Positions 16,360 through 25,726 are shown, counted from the first letter of the stretch. The stretch is 64,000 nt of DNA from Microbacterium azadirachtae (GCF_000956505.1 NZ_JYIX01000039.1:309058-373057); one strand, 5' to 3'. Notes: generated by a model from the letters alone, not told the origin. Program-made: numbers and translations.

Positions 16360-17724
16360 TCAGGACGCGACGTGGATGTCGACGTCCTTGCCCTCGGGCG
16401 CGATCAGCATGGCGACCCCGGCCGCGATCAGCACGACGATCCAGAAGAGCGCGACGGGCCAGACCGCGCCGACGGCGACGACGAGACCCGTCGCGATCAG
16501 CGGGGAGAAGCCGGCGCCGATCGTGGAGGCCGTCTGGTAGGCGGCCGACGCACCGGAGAACCTCAGCGAGGTGGGGAACTGCTCGGCCACGAACGCGCCG
16601 ACCGGGCCGTACACGAGCCCCTGCACGAGGCCGTTGCCGAGAGCCATCGCGATCGCGAAGCCCCATACGGTGCCGGTCCCCAGGAGCATCACGATCGGGA
16701 AGGCGAGCACCACGCCCAGGGCGCAGCCCGCGACGATGACCGTGCGGCGTCCGATGCGGTCGCTCACCTTGGCGGCGAAGATGCCGATCACGACGGTGAG
16801 CAGCGCGGCCACCGCCTTCCAGTTCAGGACGCCCGTGCGGTCGGCGCCGTGGTCCACGGCCTCGGCCACTCCCCACACCGTCATCAGGCCCTGCGTCGAG
16901 GTGAACGCGAGCACCGCGAGCAGCGAGAGCACGACGGCCTTCCCGTGGTGCCGCAGGACCTCGAGGATCGGCATCCGTACACGAGAGGCGTCGGCGCGAT
17001 CGGCGAGCCGCTGGAAGTTCGGCGTCTCGGCCACCTTGAGGCGGATGATCAGGCCGATGCCGACGAGGACGATGCTGAACAGGAACGGCACCCGCCAGCC
17101 CCAGCTCAGGAACTGCTCGTCGGGGAGCACCGAGAACAGGCCGAGCATCAGCGTGCCCACCACGGCACCGACCGGGCCGCCGGCGCTGGAGAACGCCGTG
17201 GCGAGACCGCGGCTGCGGGCGGGGGAGTGCTCGAGTGCCACGAGTGTCGCACCGCCCCATTCACCGCCCACGGAGATGCCCTGAACGATGCGGAGCGCCA
17301 CCAGGGCGATCGGGGCGAGGATGCCGATCTGCGCCGTGGTCGGCAGCAGCCCCATCAGGGTCGAGGCCGATCCCATGAGCAGGAGCGAGAGCACCAGCAC
17401 CGCCTTGCGCCCGCGGGTGTCGCCGAAGTGGCCGAAGACGATGCCGCCCAGCGGTCGGGCCACATAGCCGACGGTGAAGGTCGCGATCGATGCGAACAGG
17501 CCGAACTGCGGGCCCAGGCCGACGAAGAACACCTTGCTGAACACGATGCTCGCGGCGGTGGCGTAGAGCACGAAGTCGTAGAACTCGATCATGCTGCCCA
17601 TGAAGCTGGATGCGATGACGCGCCGCATCTCGCGCGTCGTCAGCGACGGCTGGGTGCCGTCGTCGTCGACGTGAACGAGGGGGTCTCCGGGGGACATCTT
17701 CTCAACCGTATTGCGGGTCATCAT
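16360..17724 (-). CDS. MFS transporter, metabolite:proton symporter (MHS) type
   Basis: 454-residue, 12-helix inner-membrane transporter. The start of helix 1 (GSMIEFYDFVLYATAASIVF) and the loop FGHFGDTRGRKAVLV are typical of the MHS family (citrate, shikimate, alpha-ketoglutarate and proline/betaine symporters). GGEWGGATLVALEHSP is the other MHS signature. Substrate is not predictable. Its 5' end is only about 30 bp from the stop of the metallo-hydrolase upstream on the same strand (17756), so the two probably form one transcript driven from the LysR-facing promoter. Confidence 0.9.
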   Translation of the reverse strand: MMTRNTVEKMSPGDPLVHVDDDGTQPSLTTREMRRVIASSFMGSMIEFYDFVLYATAASIVFSKVFFVGLGPQFGLFASIATFTVGYVARPLGGIVFGHFGDTRGRKAVLVLSLLLMGSASTLMGLLPTTAQIGILAPIALVALRIVQGISVGGEWGGATLVALEHSPARSRGLATAFSSAGGPVGAVVGTLMLGLFSVLPDEQFLSWGWRVPFLFSIVLVGIGLIIRLKVAETPNFQRLADRADASRVRMPILEVLRHHGKAVVLSLLAVLAFTSTQGLMTVWGVAEAVDHGADRTGVLNWKAVAALLTVVIGIFAAKVSDRIGRRTVIVAGCALGVVLAFPIVMLLGTGTVWGFAIAMALGNGLVQGLVYGPVGAFVAEQFPTSLRFSGASAAYQTASTIGAGFSPLIATGLVVAVGAVWPVALFWIVVLIAAGVAMLIAPEGKDVDIHVAS

Positions 17725-17755
17725 CGACCTCTCTGTGGTGGGGATTCGGGGTGGA

Positions 17756-18775
17756 TCAGGCGATCGCGCGGCGCCGCGCGCCTACGAAGCCGAGGGTCTG
17801 CAGGTCGTCCGGCACGAGCACGTCGTCGTCGCGGCTCTCGGCCAGCCACTGCCGGGTCGTGAGGTACCCCGGGACGAGGTGATGCAGGGCGAGGCGTGCC
17901 GCGCCCGCCTCGCGGGCGAGCTCGATCGCCTCGACCGCGCTCGTGTGGGAACGACGATGGTGATCGGCGGACGCCCGGGCCGTGGGGTCCGTCGCATCGC
18001 CGTAGGTCCGGTCCACCCAGTCGAAGCTGATCGCCTCGTGCAGCAGCAGGTCGACGCCGGCCGCGAGGCGTGCCATATTGGCGGTCCTGCGGGTGTCGCC
18101 GGAGATCGCGATCGTCGCGTCCTCGGTCGTGAAGCGGAACCCGAAGGCCGGGGCGATCGGCGGGTGTTCGACGAGGATCGCGTCGACGCGCACCCTGTCA
18201 TCCTCGAAGACGGTGAAGGGCTCCATGTCGGGGGTCATGGCGTGGTTCGGGTGGTACCCGATGCCCGCGGGCAGCATGATGTCCTGAGCCTCGAACAGAT
18301 CGAACGGCGAGGGGCGCAGCGCGTCCAGCACGCGGTCGTTGAGGTCGGTGGCGTGCGCCTCCATCAGGAGCCGGAACAGGTCGGCGGTGCCGGGGGTGGG
18401 CAGGTGCGGTGCGACCGGTCGCGGAGCGACGAGCGCCCGCGGGGACACCGGCGGTGTCATGCCGCGGTCGCCCGGGCCGATGATCGGGACGCGGGGGCCG
18501 GATCCGGAGAGGCCGAACATGCCGAAAAGGGCGATGTTGGCCAGGTCCGTCGTGTGATCGGAGTGCAGGTGGGTGAGGAAGATCCCGCCGAGTTGCTCCA
18601 TCGTGAAGCCGGCACGGGCGAACTGGCGCCCGGCGCCGATCCCGGCGTCGACGAGATAGACCCGTTCGCCGACCACCACGGCGGTGGAGATGCCGAATCG
18701 CGAGTGCGCGTCGATTGGGGTCCACCAGCGGGGCCCGCCCGCAGTGCCGAGTGTGACGACGGAAGTCCTGGTCAT
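17756..18775 (-). CDS. Metallo-beta-lactamase-fold hydrolase
   Basis: 339-residue MBL-fold enzyme with the zinc motif THLHSDHT, the upstream VYLVDAGIGAGRQF and the later ISGDTRRT and LLHEAISFD segments. The layout resembles the RNase Z/arylsulfatase-like group used in catabolic clusters, hydrolysing lactones, sulfates or esters. There is no signal peptide, so it is cytoplasmic. The ATG at 18775 is chosen because MTRTSVVTLGTAGGP begins the fold. It is followed by the MHS transporter and is divergent from a LysR-type gene, suggesting uptake and hydrolysis of one organic acid or ester. Confidence 0.87.
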   Translation of the reverse strand: MTRTSVVTLGTAGGPRWWTPIDAHSRFGISTAVVVGERVYLVDAGIGAGRQFARAGFTMEQLGGIFLTHLHSDHTTDLANIALFGMFGLSGSGPRVPIIGPGDRGMTPPVSPRALVAPRPVAPHLPTPGTADLFRLLMEAHATDLNDRVLDALRPSPFDLFEAQDIMLPAGIGYHPNHAMTPDMEPFTVFEDDRVRVDAILVEHPPIAPAFGFRFTTEDATIAISGDTRRTANMARLAAGVDLLLHEAISFDWVDRTYGDATDPTARASADHHRRSHTSAVEAIELAREAGAARLALHHLVPGYLTTRQWLAESRDDDVLVPDDLQTLGFVGARRRAIA

Positions 18776-18828
18776 GGATCTTCGTTCCCCTCTGTCCTGG
18801 TGATGGATCCATGCTCCGCGGGATGCAA

Positions 18829-18857
18829 TCATTTGAAAAACAAGAAGTTTGAAATGA
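18829..18857. promoter_or_regulatory. Candidate LysR-type operator
   Basis: TCATTT at 18829-18834 and AAATGA at 18852-18857 are inverse arms 17 bp apart. The direct repeat TTTGAAA occurs at 18832-18838 and 18848-18854. This AT-rich block sits in the 99-bp gap between the metallo-hydrolase and the LysR gene, where a LysR regulator would be expected to bind. Confidence 0.55.
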
Positions 18858-18874
18858 ATACATAAGGAGAACCG

Positions 18875-19786
18875 ATGATTGCGGGAACTCTCCGTCAGTT
18901 CGAGTACTTCGTCGCCGCCGTCGACACCGGCACGGTGAGTGCCGCCGCCGCGCACTGCCGCGCTTCCCAGGCCGCGGTCTCGACGGCGCTGAACGACCTC
19001 GAGCGCGCCCTCGGCATGCAGCTCCTCGTGCGGCGTCCCGCCAAGGGGGTCACGCTCACCGGTGGCGGGCGCCGTGTTCTGCCGATCGCACGGCGCATGC
19101 TCGCGGACGCCGCGGAGCTCTCCGAGGTCGCCGCCTCCGAGCACGGCGAGATCGCGGGAGCGCTGCGCATCGTCAGCACCAACGCCCTCTCGCCACGGGT
19201 GCTCCCCGTGCTCGCTGCGCTGTTCGCCGCACGGCACCCGAGGGTCGCCCTGGACGTCAGCGATGGTCTGGCCACCGACGTGCAGGAGCAGATGCGAGCG
19301 GGGAGGGCCGACGCCTGCCTGCTCTATCGCCGGCAGTTGGGCGAGGACATGGACGCCAGGACCGTTCGGGTGGTGCAGCCGTACGCCGTGCTCGCAGCGG
19401 ATCATCCGCTCGCCGCCCGCGACGAGCTCTCTCTCGCCGAGCTCTCCGGCGAGCCCCTCATCATCGTGCGCGCGGCGGAGTCCAGCCGCGTGATCGAGGC
19501 GCTGATGGAGGACGCGGGCGTCTCGCCGCATCCGCGGTGGTCGTTCTCCAACCCGGAGACCGTGCGCGCCATGGTGGCGAACGGTCTCGGCTACTCGGTG
19601 TTCAGCGGCCGGCCGAACAGCACCGAGGCGTTCGACGGCAGGCGTGTGGCCTACGTCCGGGTGCGCGACGAGGTGGTCCCGAACGAGGTGGTCCTCGCTG
19701 CACCGCGGGGACAGCGCTCGAACGCACGGCTCGACGCCCTCTGGTCGATGCTGGGCGAGCCCGAGGTGCAGGCGGCTTTCGGGTGA
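18875..19786 (+). CDS. LysR-family transcriptional regulator
   Basis: 303 residues. The winged helix-turn-helix is at about 5-60 (LRQFEYFVAAVDTGTVSAAA, then SQAAVSTALNDLERALG), and the co-inducer-binding domain follows from about residue 90. The ATG at 18875 has a strong AAGGAGA site 7 bp upstream. It is divergent from the MBL-fold hydrolase/MHS transporter pair, which it probably activates. The ligand is unknown but is likely the transported acid. Confidence 0.92.
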   Translation: MIAGTLRQFEYFVAAVDTGTVSAAAAHCRASQAAVSTALNDLERALGMQLLVRRPAKGVTLTGGGRRVLPIARRMLADAAELSEVAASEHGEIAGALRIVSTNALSPRVLPVLAALFAARHPRVALDVSDGLATDVQEQMRAGRADACLLYRRQLGEDMDARTVRVVQPYAVLAADHPLAARDELSLAELSGEPLIIVRAAESSRVIEALMEDAGVSPHPRWSFSNPETVRAMVANGLGYSVFSGRPNSTEAFDGRRVAYVRVRDEVVPNEVVLAAPRGQRSNARLDALWSMLGEPEVQAAFG

Positions 19787-19802
19787 CCCGAGGTGCCCTC
19801 AG

Positions 19803-19887
19803 ATTCGTTGCGATTCGCGCGCTCAACAACGAATATCGTCGTGGGAATCCGATCAACCTACGCTTTCCTCTGTACTGAGGGTTGATC
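19803..19887. promoter_or_regulatory. Leader region of the polyamine operon with two inverted repeats
   Basis: ATTCGTTG at 19803-19810 pairs with CAACGAAT at 19827-19834. GATCAACC at 19851-19858 pairs with GGTTGATC at 19880-19887. The first may end the LysR transcript. The second lies 45-81 bp before the potA-type start and may be an operator; a CAGAAT -10-like hexamer follows at about 19896. Confidence 0.5.
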
Positions 19888-19931
19888 CTGTGTCAGAATC
19901 TCCGCAGCGAAGAACTCACTGTGGAGGTTTC

Positions 19932-21092
19932 ATGAGCGGTCCAATGTCCGTGCCTGCTCAGAGCACGATCGACACGCCTACCGGCGGTGTCGAGATCTCT
20001 GGCGTCACCAAGTACTACGGTGAGGCGACTGCCGTCGACCGCCTGTCGTTGTCGATCCGGCCGGGGGAGTTCCTCTCCCTCCTCGGCCCCTCCGGATGCG
20101 GCAAGACCACGACCCTGCGCATGATCGCGGGCTTCGAGCACCCCGACGAGGGAGACATCCGGCTGAGCGGCCGGAGCGTGCTGGGGCTCCCGCCGAACAA
20201 GCGCGAGGTCAACACGGTCTTCCAGGCCTATGCGCTGTTTCCGCACATGACCGTCGCCGAGAACGTCGCCTACGGCCTGCAGCAGCGCAAGGTGCCCAAG
20301 GCGGAGCAGCGCGAGCGCGTCGCCGAGGCGCTCGACATGGTGCAGCTGCGCCGCTTCGCGGACCGCAAGCCCACGCAGCTGAGCGGCGGCCAGCAGCAGC
20401 GCATCGCGCTGTCGCGCGCCCTGATCAACCGCCCGTCCGTGCTGCTGCTGGACGAGCCGCTCGCGGCCCTCGACCGGCAGTTGCGCGAGGAGATGCAGCT
20501 CGAGCTGAAGCTGCTGCAGGCGCGGCTCGGGACGACGTTCGTGTTCGTCACGCACGATCAGTCCGAGGCGCTGTCGATGAGCGACCGGATCGCGGTCATG
20601 CGCGCCGGGCGGATCGAACAGCTCGCGGCGCCCGCGGACATCTACGCCGAGCCGGCCTCGGCCTACGTCGCCTCGTTCATCGGTCAGCAGAACTTCCTGC
20701 ACGGGACGGCGCTCGGCGGCGACGCGGTCGACACGTACGCGGGGACCGTGCACGGCCGTTGGGGCGGCGAGCAGACCGCTCCGGGATCCACCGTCGTCGC
20801 GGCGATCCGGCCAGAGTTCGTGCGGCTCGCCCCGGCGGGCACGACGGACGGGCCGGGGATCGACGGCACCGTGCTCGGCGTCTCGCACCTCGGCGAGACG
20901 CTGCAGGTCGCGGTCGAGGTCGGACGTGAGCAGGCGTTCCTGGTGCGGATCCCCGCACCAGGCGCCCCCGCCGTCGCGGTCGGCGACGCCGTGCGCTGCA
21001 CCTGGAGCCCCTCCGATGTGCGCATCTTCGCCGGCGACGGGATCCCCGAGACGGCCACGCACGTGATCGCCCTGCCCAGGGAAGCGGCCTGA
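19932..21092 (+). CDS. potA: Polyamine-type ABC transporter ATP-binding protein
   Basis: 386-residue ATPase of the PotA/CUT1-like group. Walker A GPSGCGKTT (about residues 52-60), Q-loop NTVFQAYALFPHMT, signature LSGGQQQRIALSRAL, Walker B VLLLDEPLAALD and switch FVFVTHDQSEAL are all present. A C-terminal TOBE-like regulatory domain runs from about residue 260 (GQQNFLHGTALGGD). The ATG at 19932 follows GGAGG; a second ATG is at 19944. The ABC partners downstream identify the substrate class as polyamine (putrescine/spermidine) or a similar compound. The stop and the next ATG share one base. Confidence 0.9.
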   Translation: MSGPMSVPAQSTIDTPTGGVEISGVTKYYGEATAVDRLSLSIRPGEFLSLLGPSGCGKTTTLRMIAGFEHPDEGDIRLSGRSVLGLPPNKREVNTVFQAYALFPHMTVAENVAYGLQQRKVPKAEQRERVAEALDMVQLRRFADRKPTQLSGGQQQRIALSRALINRPSVLLLDEPLAALDRQLREEMQLELKLLQARLGTTFVFVTHDQSEALSMSDRIAVMRAGRIEQLAAPADIYAEPASAYVASFIGQQNFLHGTALGGDAVDTYAGTVHGRWGGEQTAPGSTVVAAIRPEFVRLAPAGTTDGPGIDGTVLGVSHLGETLQVAVEVGREQAFLVRIPAPGAPAVAVGDAVRCTWSPSDVRIFAGDGIPETATHVIALPREAA

Positions 21093-22285
21093 TGGCGCCT
21101 CGGGACGCACTCGAGGCGCCTCCCGTCCGGGTGCTCGCGAACGGCGCATCCGCCCGGAAGATCCGCTCGGCGCTCACCCGACGCGGCTTCCTCGCCACCG
21201 CGCTCGCCGCATCCGGTGCGGTGTTGTTCACGGCATGCGCGCCGCAGAAGGCGTCCGCCGCCTCCGAGGCGCACGGTGGACCGCTCGAGGACAGGCTCTC
21301 GATCTACACCTGGAGCGACTACGACGATCCCAAGATCCTGAGCGCCTTCACGAAGAAGTCGGGGCCGAAGGTCGTCGTCGACGCGTTCAACTCGAACGAG
21401 GAGCTCATCGCCAAGCTCGTGGCCGCGCGCGGGACCTCGGGGTATGACATCGTCGTGCCGAGCGGGCTGTTCATCCTGCCCATGGCCGAGAACGGGCTGC
21501 TCGAGAAGATCAACCTCGACCTCATCCCGAACTTCGCGACGATGAACCCGAACTTCATCCACCGCTCCTTCGACCCGAAGAACGAGTACTCGATCTGCAA
21601 GGCCTGGGGAACCACCGGCTTCGTCTACGACAAGACCGTGATCAGTCGCGAGCTGACCAACTGGGCCGACTTCGTCGATGCGGCGCAGAAGGAGGCGTCG
21701 GGGAGGACCGCGCTGCTCGACGACCCCGCACCGCTGTGCGGCATCTACTTCTGGTCGCACGACATCGACTGGAACACCACCGAGAAGAAGCACCTCGACG
21801 CCTGCGAGAGCTTCCTCACGAAGCAGCTGGCCCCGCACATCACCACCTTCGACTCGGCGCCGGGCGGCCAGATCATCCCGCAGGCCTCGGCCGCACTCGT
21901 GCAGTCCTACAGCGGAGACGCGCGCACCGGAATGGCGGCGTCGAAGGATCCGGAGCGCTGGCAGTGGGTGCTCGGCGCTCCCGCCACCGAGCTCTGGATG
22001 GACAACTGGGCGATCGCGAAGGGCGCGCCGCACCCCGAGGCCGCGCACGCCTTCATCGACTACATCATCGCCCCCGACGTGCAGCTGGCCCAGGTCGACT
22101 ACATCGGCTACGACACGGGCGTGCAGGGCACCCAGCAGAAGGCCGACGAGGCCGGATTGGAGCGTCTGGACATGGTGTACTTCGAGGACGCGCAGGTGAA
22201 GACCATGCACGAGCAGAAGTTCACGAGCGCGCAGGAGCGGATCGTGTCGATCTGGAACGCGACGAAGGCGGCCGCAGGTGCGTAG
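21092..22285 (+). CDS. potD: Polyamine ABC transporter substrate-binding protein (PotD/F type)
   Basis: 397-residue solute-binding protein. The N-terminus has a twin-arginine-like signal (LTRRGFLATALAASGA) ending in a possible lipobox FTAC, so it is probably a Tat-exported lipoprotein. The mature segment LSIYTWSDYDDPKILSAFTK is typical of PotD/PotF. It binds the polyamine outside the membrane and hands it to PotB/PotC. Start ATG at 21092, overlapping the potA stop; the stop overlaps potB by 8 bp. Confidence 0.9.
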   Translation: MAPRDALEAPPVRVLANGASARKIRSALTRRGFLATALAASGAVLFTACAPQKASAASEAHGGPLEDRLSIYTWSDYDDPKILSAFTKKSGPKVVVDAFNSNEELIAKLVAARGTSGYDIVVPSGLFILPMAENGLLEKINLDLIPNFATMNPNFIHRSFDPKNEYSICKAWGTTGFVYDKTVISRELTNWADFVDAAQKEASGRTALLDDPAPLCGIYFWSHDIDWNTTEKKHLDACESFLTKQLAPHITTFDSAPGGQIIPQASAALVQSYSGDARTGMAASKDPERWQWVLGAPATELWMDNWAIAKGAPHPEAAHAFIDYIIAPDVQLAQVDYIGYDTGVQGTQQKADEAGLERLDMVYFEDAQVKTMHEQKFTSAQERIVSIWNATKAAAGA

Positions 22286-23168
22286 GCTCAGGATCCGCTT
22301 CGGCCTCGCCCTGCCCGCCTGGGTCTGGCTGCTCATCTTCTTCGTCGTCCCGATCGGCGTCGTCGTGTGGTACAGCTTCGGCTACAAGCCGAGCATCTTC
22401 GCGACCAACGCGAACGACAAGCTGTCCTTCGACCGCTACATCGAGGCGCTCTCGCCGACGTTCTTCGCGACGTTCCAGAACACCCTCTGGGTGGGCATCG
22501 CCGGCACCGCACTGTGCCTGGTGATCGGAGCGCCGGTGGCGTACTGGATCGCCGTGAAGTGCGCGCCGAGCCGGCGCGGGATGTTCCTCGCGCTCGTCAT
22601 GGTGCCGTTCTGGACCAACTTCCTGGTGCGCACGATCGGCTGGCAGATCATCCTCGCCCCCGAGGGCTGGCTGTCCCACGCACTGCAGTTCCTCGGGGTG
22701 ATCCCGGGGCCGCTCGGCATCCTGAACACCCGCGGCGCCGTGCTGCTCGGCGTCGTCTACAACTACCTGCCGCTCATGATCCTGCCGCTGTTCGTGGCGT
22801 TCGACCGCGTGAGCGGGCCGCTGCGCGAGGCGAGCAAGGACCTGGGCGCCGGCAGCTGGAGGACGTTCTTCCGCGTGACGATCCCGCTCGCGCAGCCCGG
22901 CATCATCGCCGGGGTGCTGCTGGTCTACATCCCGCTCATGGGCGACTACATCACCGCGACCGTGCTCGGCGGGGCCAAGGGCAACATGGTCGGGCAGATC
23001 GTGGCCAGCCAGTTCCAGACTGCGCAGAACTGGGCACTGGGATCGGCGATGGCGGTGCTGCTGATCCTCACCATCGCACTGTCGATCGGCATCGCGGGCG
23101 CGATCGGCTGGCTCGTCACGATCCCCATCCGCCGCAGCTACCGGCTCACGCTCGAGGAGGCACGATGA
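22278..23168 (+). CDS. potB: Polyamine ABC transporter permease PotB
   Basis: 296-residue six-helix permease starting at GTG 22278 inside the end of potD. The first membrane segment is about residues 10-30 (LPAWVWLLIFFVVPIGVVVW). The EAA loop is LREASKDLGAGSWRTFFRVT, which contacts PotA. NTRGAVLLGVVYNYLPLMIL matches the PotB/PotH group. Its stop overlaps the potC start as ATGA. Confidence 0.9.
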   Translation: MRRLRIRFGLALPAWVWLLIFFVVPIGVVVWYSFGYKPSIFATNANDKLSFDRYIEALSPTFFATFQNTLWVGIAGTALCLVIGAPVAYWIAVKCAPSRRGMFLALVMVPFWTNFLVRTIGWQIILAPEGWLSHALQFLGVIPGPLGILNTRGAVLLGVVYNYLPLMILPLFVAFDRVSGPLREASKDLGAGSWRTFFRVTIPLAQPGIIAGVLLVYIPLMGDYITATVLGGAKGNMVGQIVASQFQTAQNWALGSAMAVLLILTIALSIGIAGAIGWLVTIPIRRSYRLTLEEAR

Positions 23169-24088
23169 CCGTCGTCGCAGAACGACCCGCCGAGCAGGCG
23201 GATCCGTCGCCGTCCACGACCAGGGCGGGATCCGGTCAGCGCACCAGGGCGCCGCGCAACGTCAGCCGCTGGCTGCTGCCGCTGTGGGCGACCCTCGTGT
23301 TCGTCTTCCTGTTCCTGCCGATCGCCGTCGTGATCGTGTACTCCTTCAACGTCGGCCGGCTGTTGATCTCGTGGGACCACTTCGGCTTCGACTCGTTCGC
23401 GGCGATCGTCACCAAGCCCGCCGTGCGCGACGCGGTGCTGGTCTCGCTGCGCACCGGCCTGATCGCCGCCGTGCTCGCGACGGCGCTCGGCACCCTCGCC
23501 GGCATCGCGATGGCGCGCACGCCCGGCAAGTGGGTGCCGTGGTTCCTCGGCCTGCTGCTGCTGATCTCCGTCACGCCCGAGATCGTGGATGCGGTCGCGC
23601 TGCTGCCGTGGGTCGTGTTCCTCGGACAGGATCTGGGGCTGTCGATCTTCAACGACGGCACAGTGCGCCTCGTGATCGGGCAGTCGCTCTTCTCTATCGC
23701 GATCGTGTCGTACATCGTGCGGGCGCGCCTGGTGGGACTCGACGCCCGGCTCGAGGAGGCCTCGGCCGATCTCTACGCCAAGCCGCTCACGACGTTCTTC
23801 AAGGTCACGCTGCCGCTCGCGATGCCCGCGGTGCTCGCGGGCTTCCTGCTCTCGTTCACCCTCGGCCTGGACAACACGATCGTCTCCGCGTTCGTGCAGG
23901 TCTCCGGCACCACGCCGTGGCCGGTCTACGTGCTGAGCGCCCTCCGCAGCGGCCTGCGTCCGGAGATCGCCGCGGTGTCGACGATCATGCTCGTGCTGAC
24001 GCTCGGAGCGCTGGCGCTCGTGGCGCTGGTCCTGAAGAAGGCGGGCGACTCGGCCGCCGACATCGCCAGGACGATGGCGGGAGGCTGA
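23165..24088 (+). CDS. potC: Polyamine ABC transporter permease PotC
   Basis: 307-residue permease, starting at ATG 23165 (ATGA overlap with potB). A cytoplasmic Pro/Thr-rich N-terminus of about 40 residues precedes the first helix (LWATLVFVFLFLPIAVVIVY). The EAA motif is LEEASADLYAKPLTTFFKVT. It is the second half of the translocation channel. With the transaminase at 27217-25850, a polyamine catabolic role for the region is plausible. Confidence 0.9.
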   Translation: MTVVAERPAEQADPSPSTTRAGSGQRTRAPRNVSRWLLPLWATLVFVFLFLPIAVVIVYSFNVGRLLISWDHFGFDSFAAIVTKPAVRDAVLVSLRTGLIAAVLATALGTLAGIAMARTPGKWVPWFLGLLLLISVTPEIVDAVALLPWVVFLGQDLGLSIFNDGTVRLVIGQSLFSIAIVSYIVRARLVGLDARLEEASADLYAKPLTTFFKVTLPLAMPAVLAGFLLSFTLGLDNTIVSAFVQVSGTTPWPVYVLSALRSGLRPEIAAVSTIMLVLTLGALALVALVLKKAGDSAADIARTMAGG

Positions 24089-24111
24089 GCCGGGCGGCTA
24101 GCCTCGGCTGC

Positions 24112-25044
24112 GTGGACGCCTCCGACCTCGCCGCGCTCCGCGGCGGCCTGCTCGCCTTCTGCTATCAGATGCTGGGCTCGCCGTTCGATGCGGAGGACGC
24201 CGTGCAGGACGCGCTCGAGCGGGCCTGGAGGGGCCGGGCATCGTATGACCCGGCCAAGGCGGCGCTGTCGACCTGGGTCTACCGCATCGCGCGCAACGTG
24301 TGCGTGGACCGGCTCCGCGAGACTCCGCGACGCCCCTTGCCGCGTGACCTGACGGATCCGGGGATCGACGTCGGCGCGCCCCTGGTGCCGGCCCTGGACG
24401 TGCCCTGGCTGGTGCCGGCGCCGACCCGCTGGTGGGCGGACTCGGAGCCCGAGCGCGCCGTCGCCGAAGCATCAGGGGTGCGGCTCGCAGTGACCCTCGT
24501 ACTGCAGGCGCTGCCGCCGAAGCAACGAGGCGTGTTCATCCTGCGCGAGGTGCTCGGGCACACCGCGGCGGAGACGGCCGAGATCCTCGAGACCAGCGTG
24601 CCGTCGGTGAACTCAGCGCTGCAGCGGGCGAAGGCTGCCGTCGCGGAGCGCTCCTCGCGTCCTGCTCCGCTGCGCCGGGAGACCGTGGAGCGGTACGCGA
24701 GGGCGATCGAGCGGGCCGACGCCGCGGCCCTCGCCGAACTCGTCGCCGACGACGTGCTGTTCGAGATGCCGCCCGTGCCGTACTGGTCGATCGGGCGCGA
24801 GACGTACGCCGCGTTCATGGCGCACCTGTTCGAGTGGCAGGGCACCCGCTGGCGGACCAGGCCGATCTCGGCCAACGGGCAGCACGGGTTCCTGCTCCTG
24901 CGCGTCGACGACGACGGCGCGCATCCGCATACCGTGCAGCTGTTCGAGGCCGACGCGACCGGCGAGAGGATCGGCCACGTGCTGGTGTACCGGGACGAGG
25001 CGCTGTTCACGCTCTTCGAGAGGGACGGCATCGTCGGCGTGTGA
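24112..25044 (+). CDS. ECF-type RNA polymerase sigma factor with SnoaL-like C-terminus
   Basis: 310 residues, starting with GTG at 24112, 23 bp after potC. Sigma region 2 is at about 8-75 (FCYQMLGSPFDAEDAVQDAL, STWVYRIARNVCVDRLR). Region 4 is at about 125-180 (LPPKQRGVFILREVLGHTAA, SVNSALQRAKAAV). A SnoaL-like domain of about 110 residues follows (ERYARAIERADAAALAELV to the end), as in SigJ/SigG-type (ECF41/ECF56-like) factors, where the tail modulates activity. No anti-sigma gene is adjacent. Confidence 0.88.
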   Translation: MDASDLAALRGGLLAFCYQMLGSPFDAEDAVQDALERAWRGRASYDPAKAALSTWVYRIARNVCVDRLRETPRRPLPRDLTDPGIDVGAPLVPALDVPWLVPAPTRWWADSEPERAVAEASGVRLAVTLVLQALPPKQRGVFILREVLGHTAAETAEILETSVPSVNSALQRAKAAVAERSSRPAPLRRETVERYARAIERADAAALAELVADDVLFEMPPVPYWSIGRETYAAFMAHLFEWQGTRWRTRPISANGQHGFLLLRVDDDGAHPHTVQLFEADATGERIGHVLVYRDEALFTLFERDGIVGV

Positions 25045-25156
25045 CGCGTCCGAACGGATTCCGCCCGCACCGATGAGTTCGGAGCCTCGCGTCCGTACAC
25101 CCCTATGAAGCCCTCCGCGGAGGATCCGCATCGGGGCACGACGCAAGGAGCAGAAC

Positions 25157-25726
25157 ATGGCACGCATCATCGTGGCGCAGTTCATCACCCTGGACGGGGT
25201 CGTGGAGGATCCCGACGGATCCGACGGCACTCCCTTCGGCGGATGGTGCTTCCGGCACGGCCCCGAGGCGATCTCGGGGGACAAGTTCCACTACGGATCG
25301 ATCCTGCAGACCGGGATCTTCCTGTTCGGGCGCCGCACCTGGGAGGCGTTCTCGGCCCTGTGGCCCCCGCGCGACGCGACGGATCCGTTCGCCCGCGCGC
25401 TGAACGCCGCGGACAAGGCCGTCGTGACGGGCGACGACGTCGACCTGGCGCGGTGGCAGAACTCCCGGCGGGTCGAGGCGGATCCGGTGGGCTGGGCGCG
25501 GGAGACGGCCGCGACGCGCGACGTCATCGTCATCGGCAGCGGATCGCTCGTCGAGCGCTTCGTCGACGCGGGGGCGGTCGACGAGTACCGGTTGCGCGTG
25601 TTCCCGACGGCGACCGGTGCCGGGCGTCGACTGTTCCCCGGCGGCGCGGCGCTCGATCTCGTGAGCGTCGAGCAGATGGGGCCGACGAGCCTGGTGATCG
25701 CGACGCCGTCCGTCCGGGGTCGTTGA
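25157..25726 (+). CDS. RibD C-terminal / dihydrofolate-reductase-fold protein
   Basis: 189 residues of the DHFR-like RibD_C family (YyaP/YwjB type). It has the N-terminal strand MARIIVAQFITLDGVVEDP, then FLFGRRTWEAF and VIVIGSGSLVERFV, and the C-terminal VFPTATGAGRRLFPGG. It is a probable NADPH-dependent reductase; substrate unknown. It begins at ATG 25157 after GGAG. It lies 112 bp after the sigma factor gene, and such reductase-like genes often sit next to SnoaL-tailed sigma factors; co-regulation is an inference. Confidence 0.85.
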   Translation: MARIIVAQFITLDGVVEDPDGSDGTPFGGWCFRHGPEAISGDKFHYGSILQTGIFLFGRRTWEAFSALWPPRDATDPFARALNAADKAVVTGDDVDLARWQNSRRVEADPVGWARETAATRDVIVIGSGSLVERFVDAGAVDEYRLRVFPTATGAGRRLFPGGAALDLVSVEQMGPTSLVIATPSVRGR

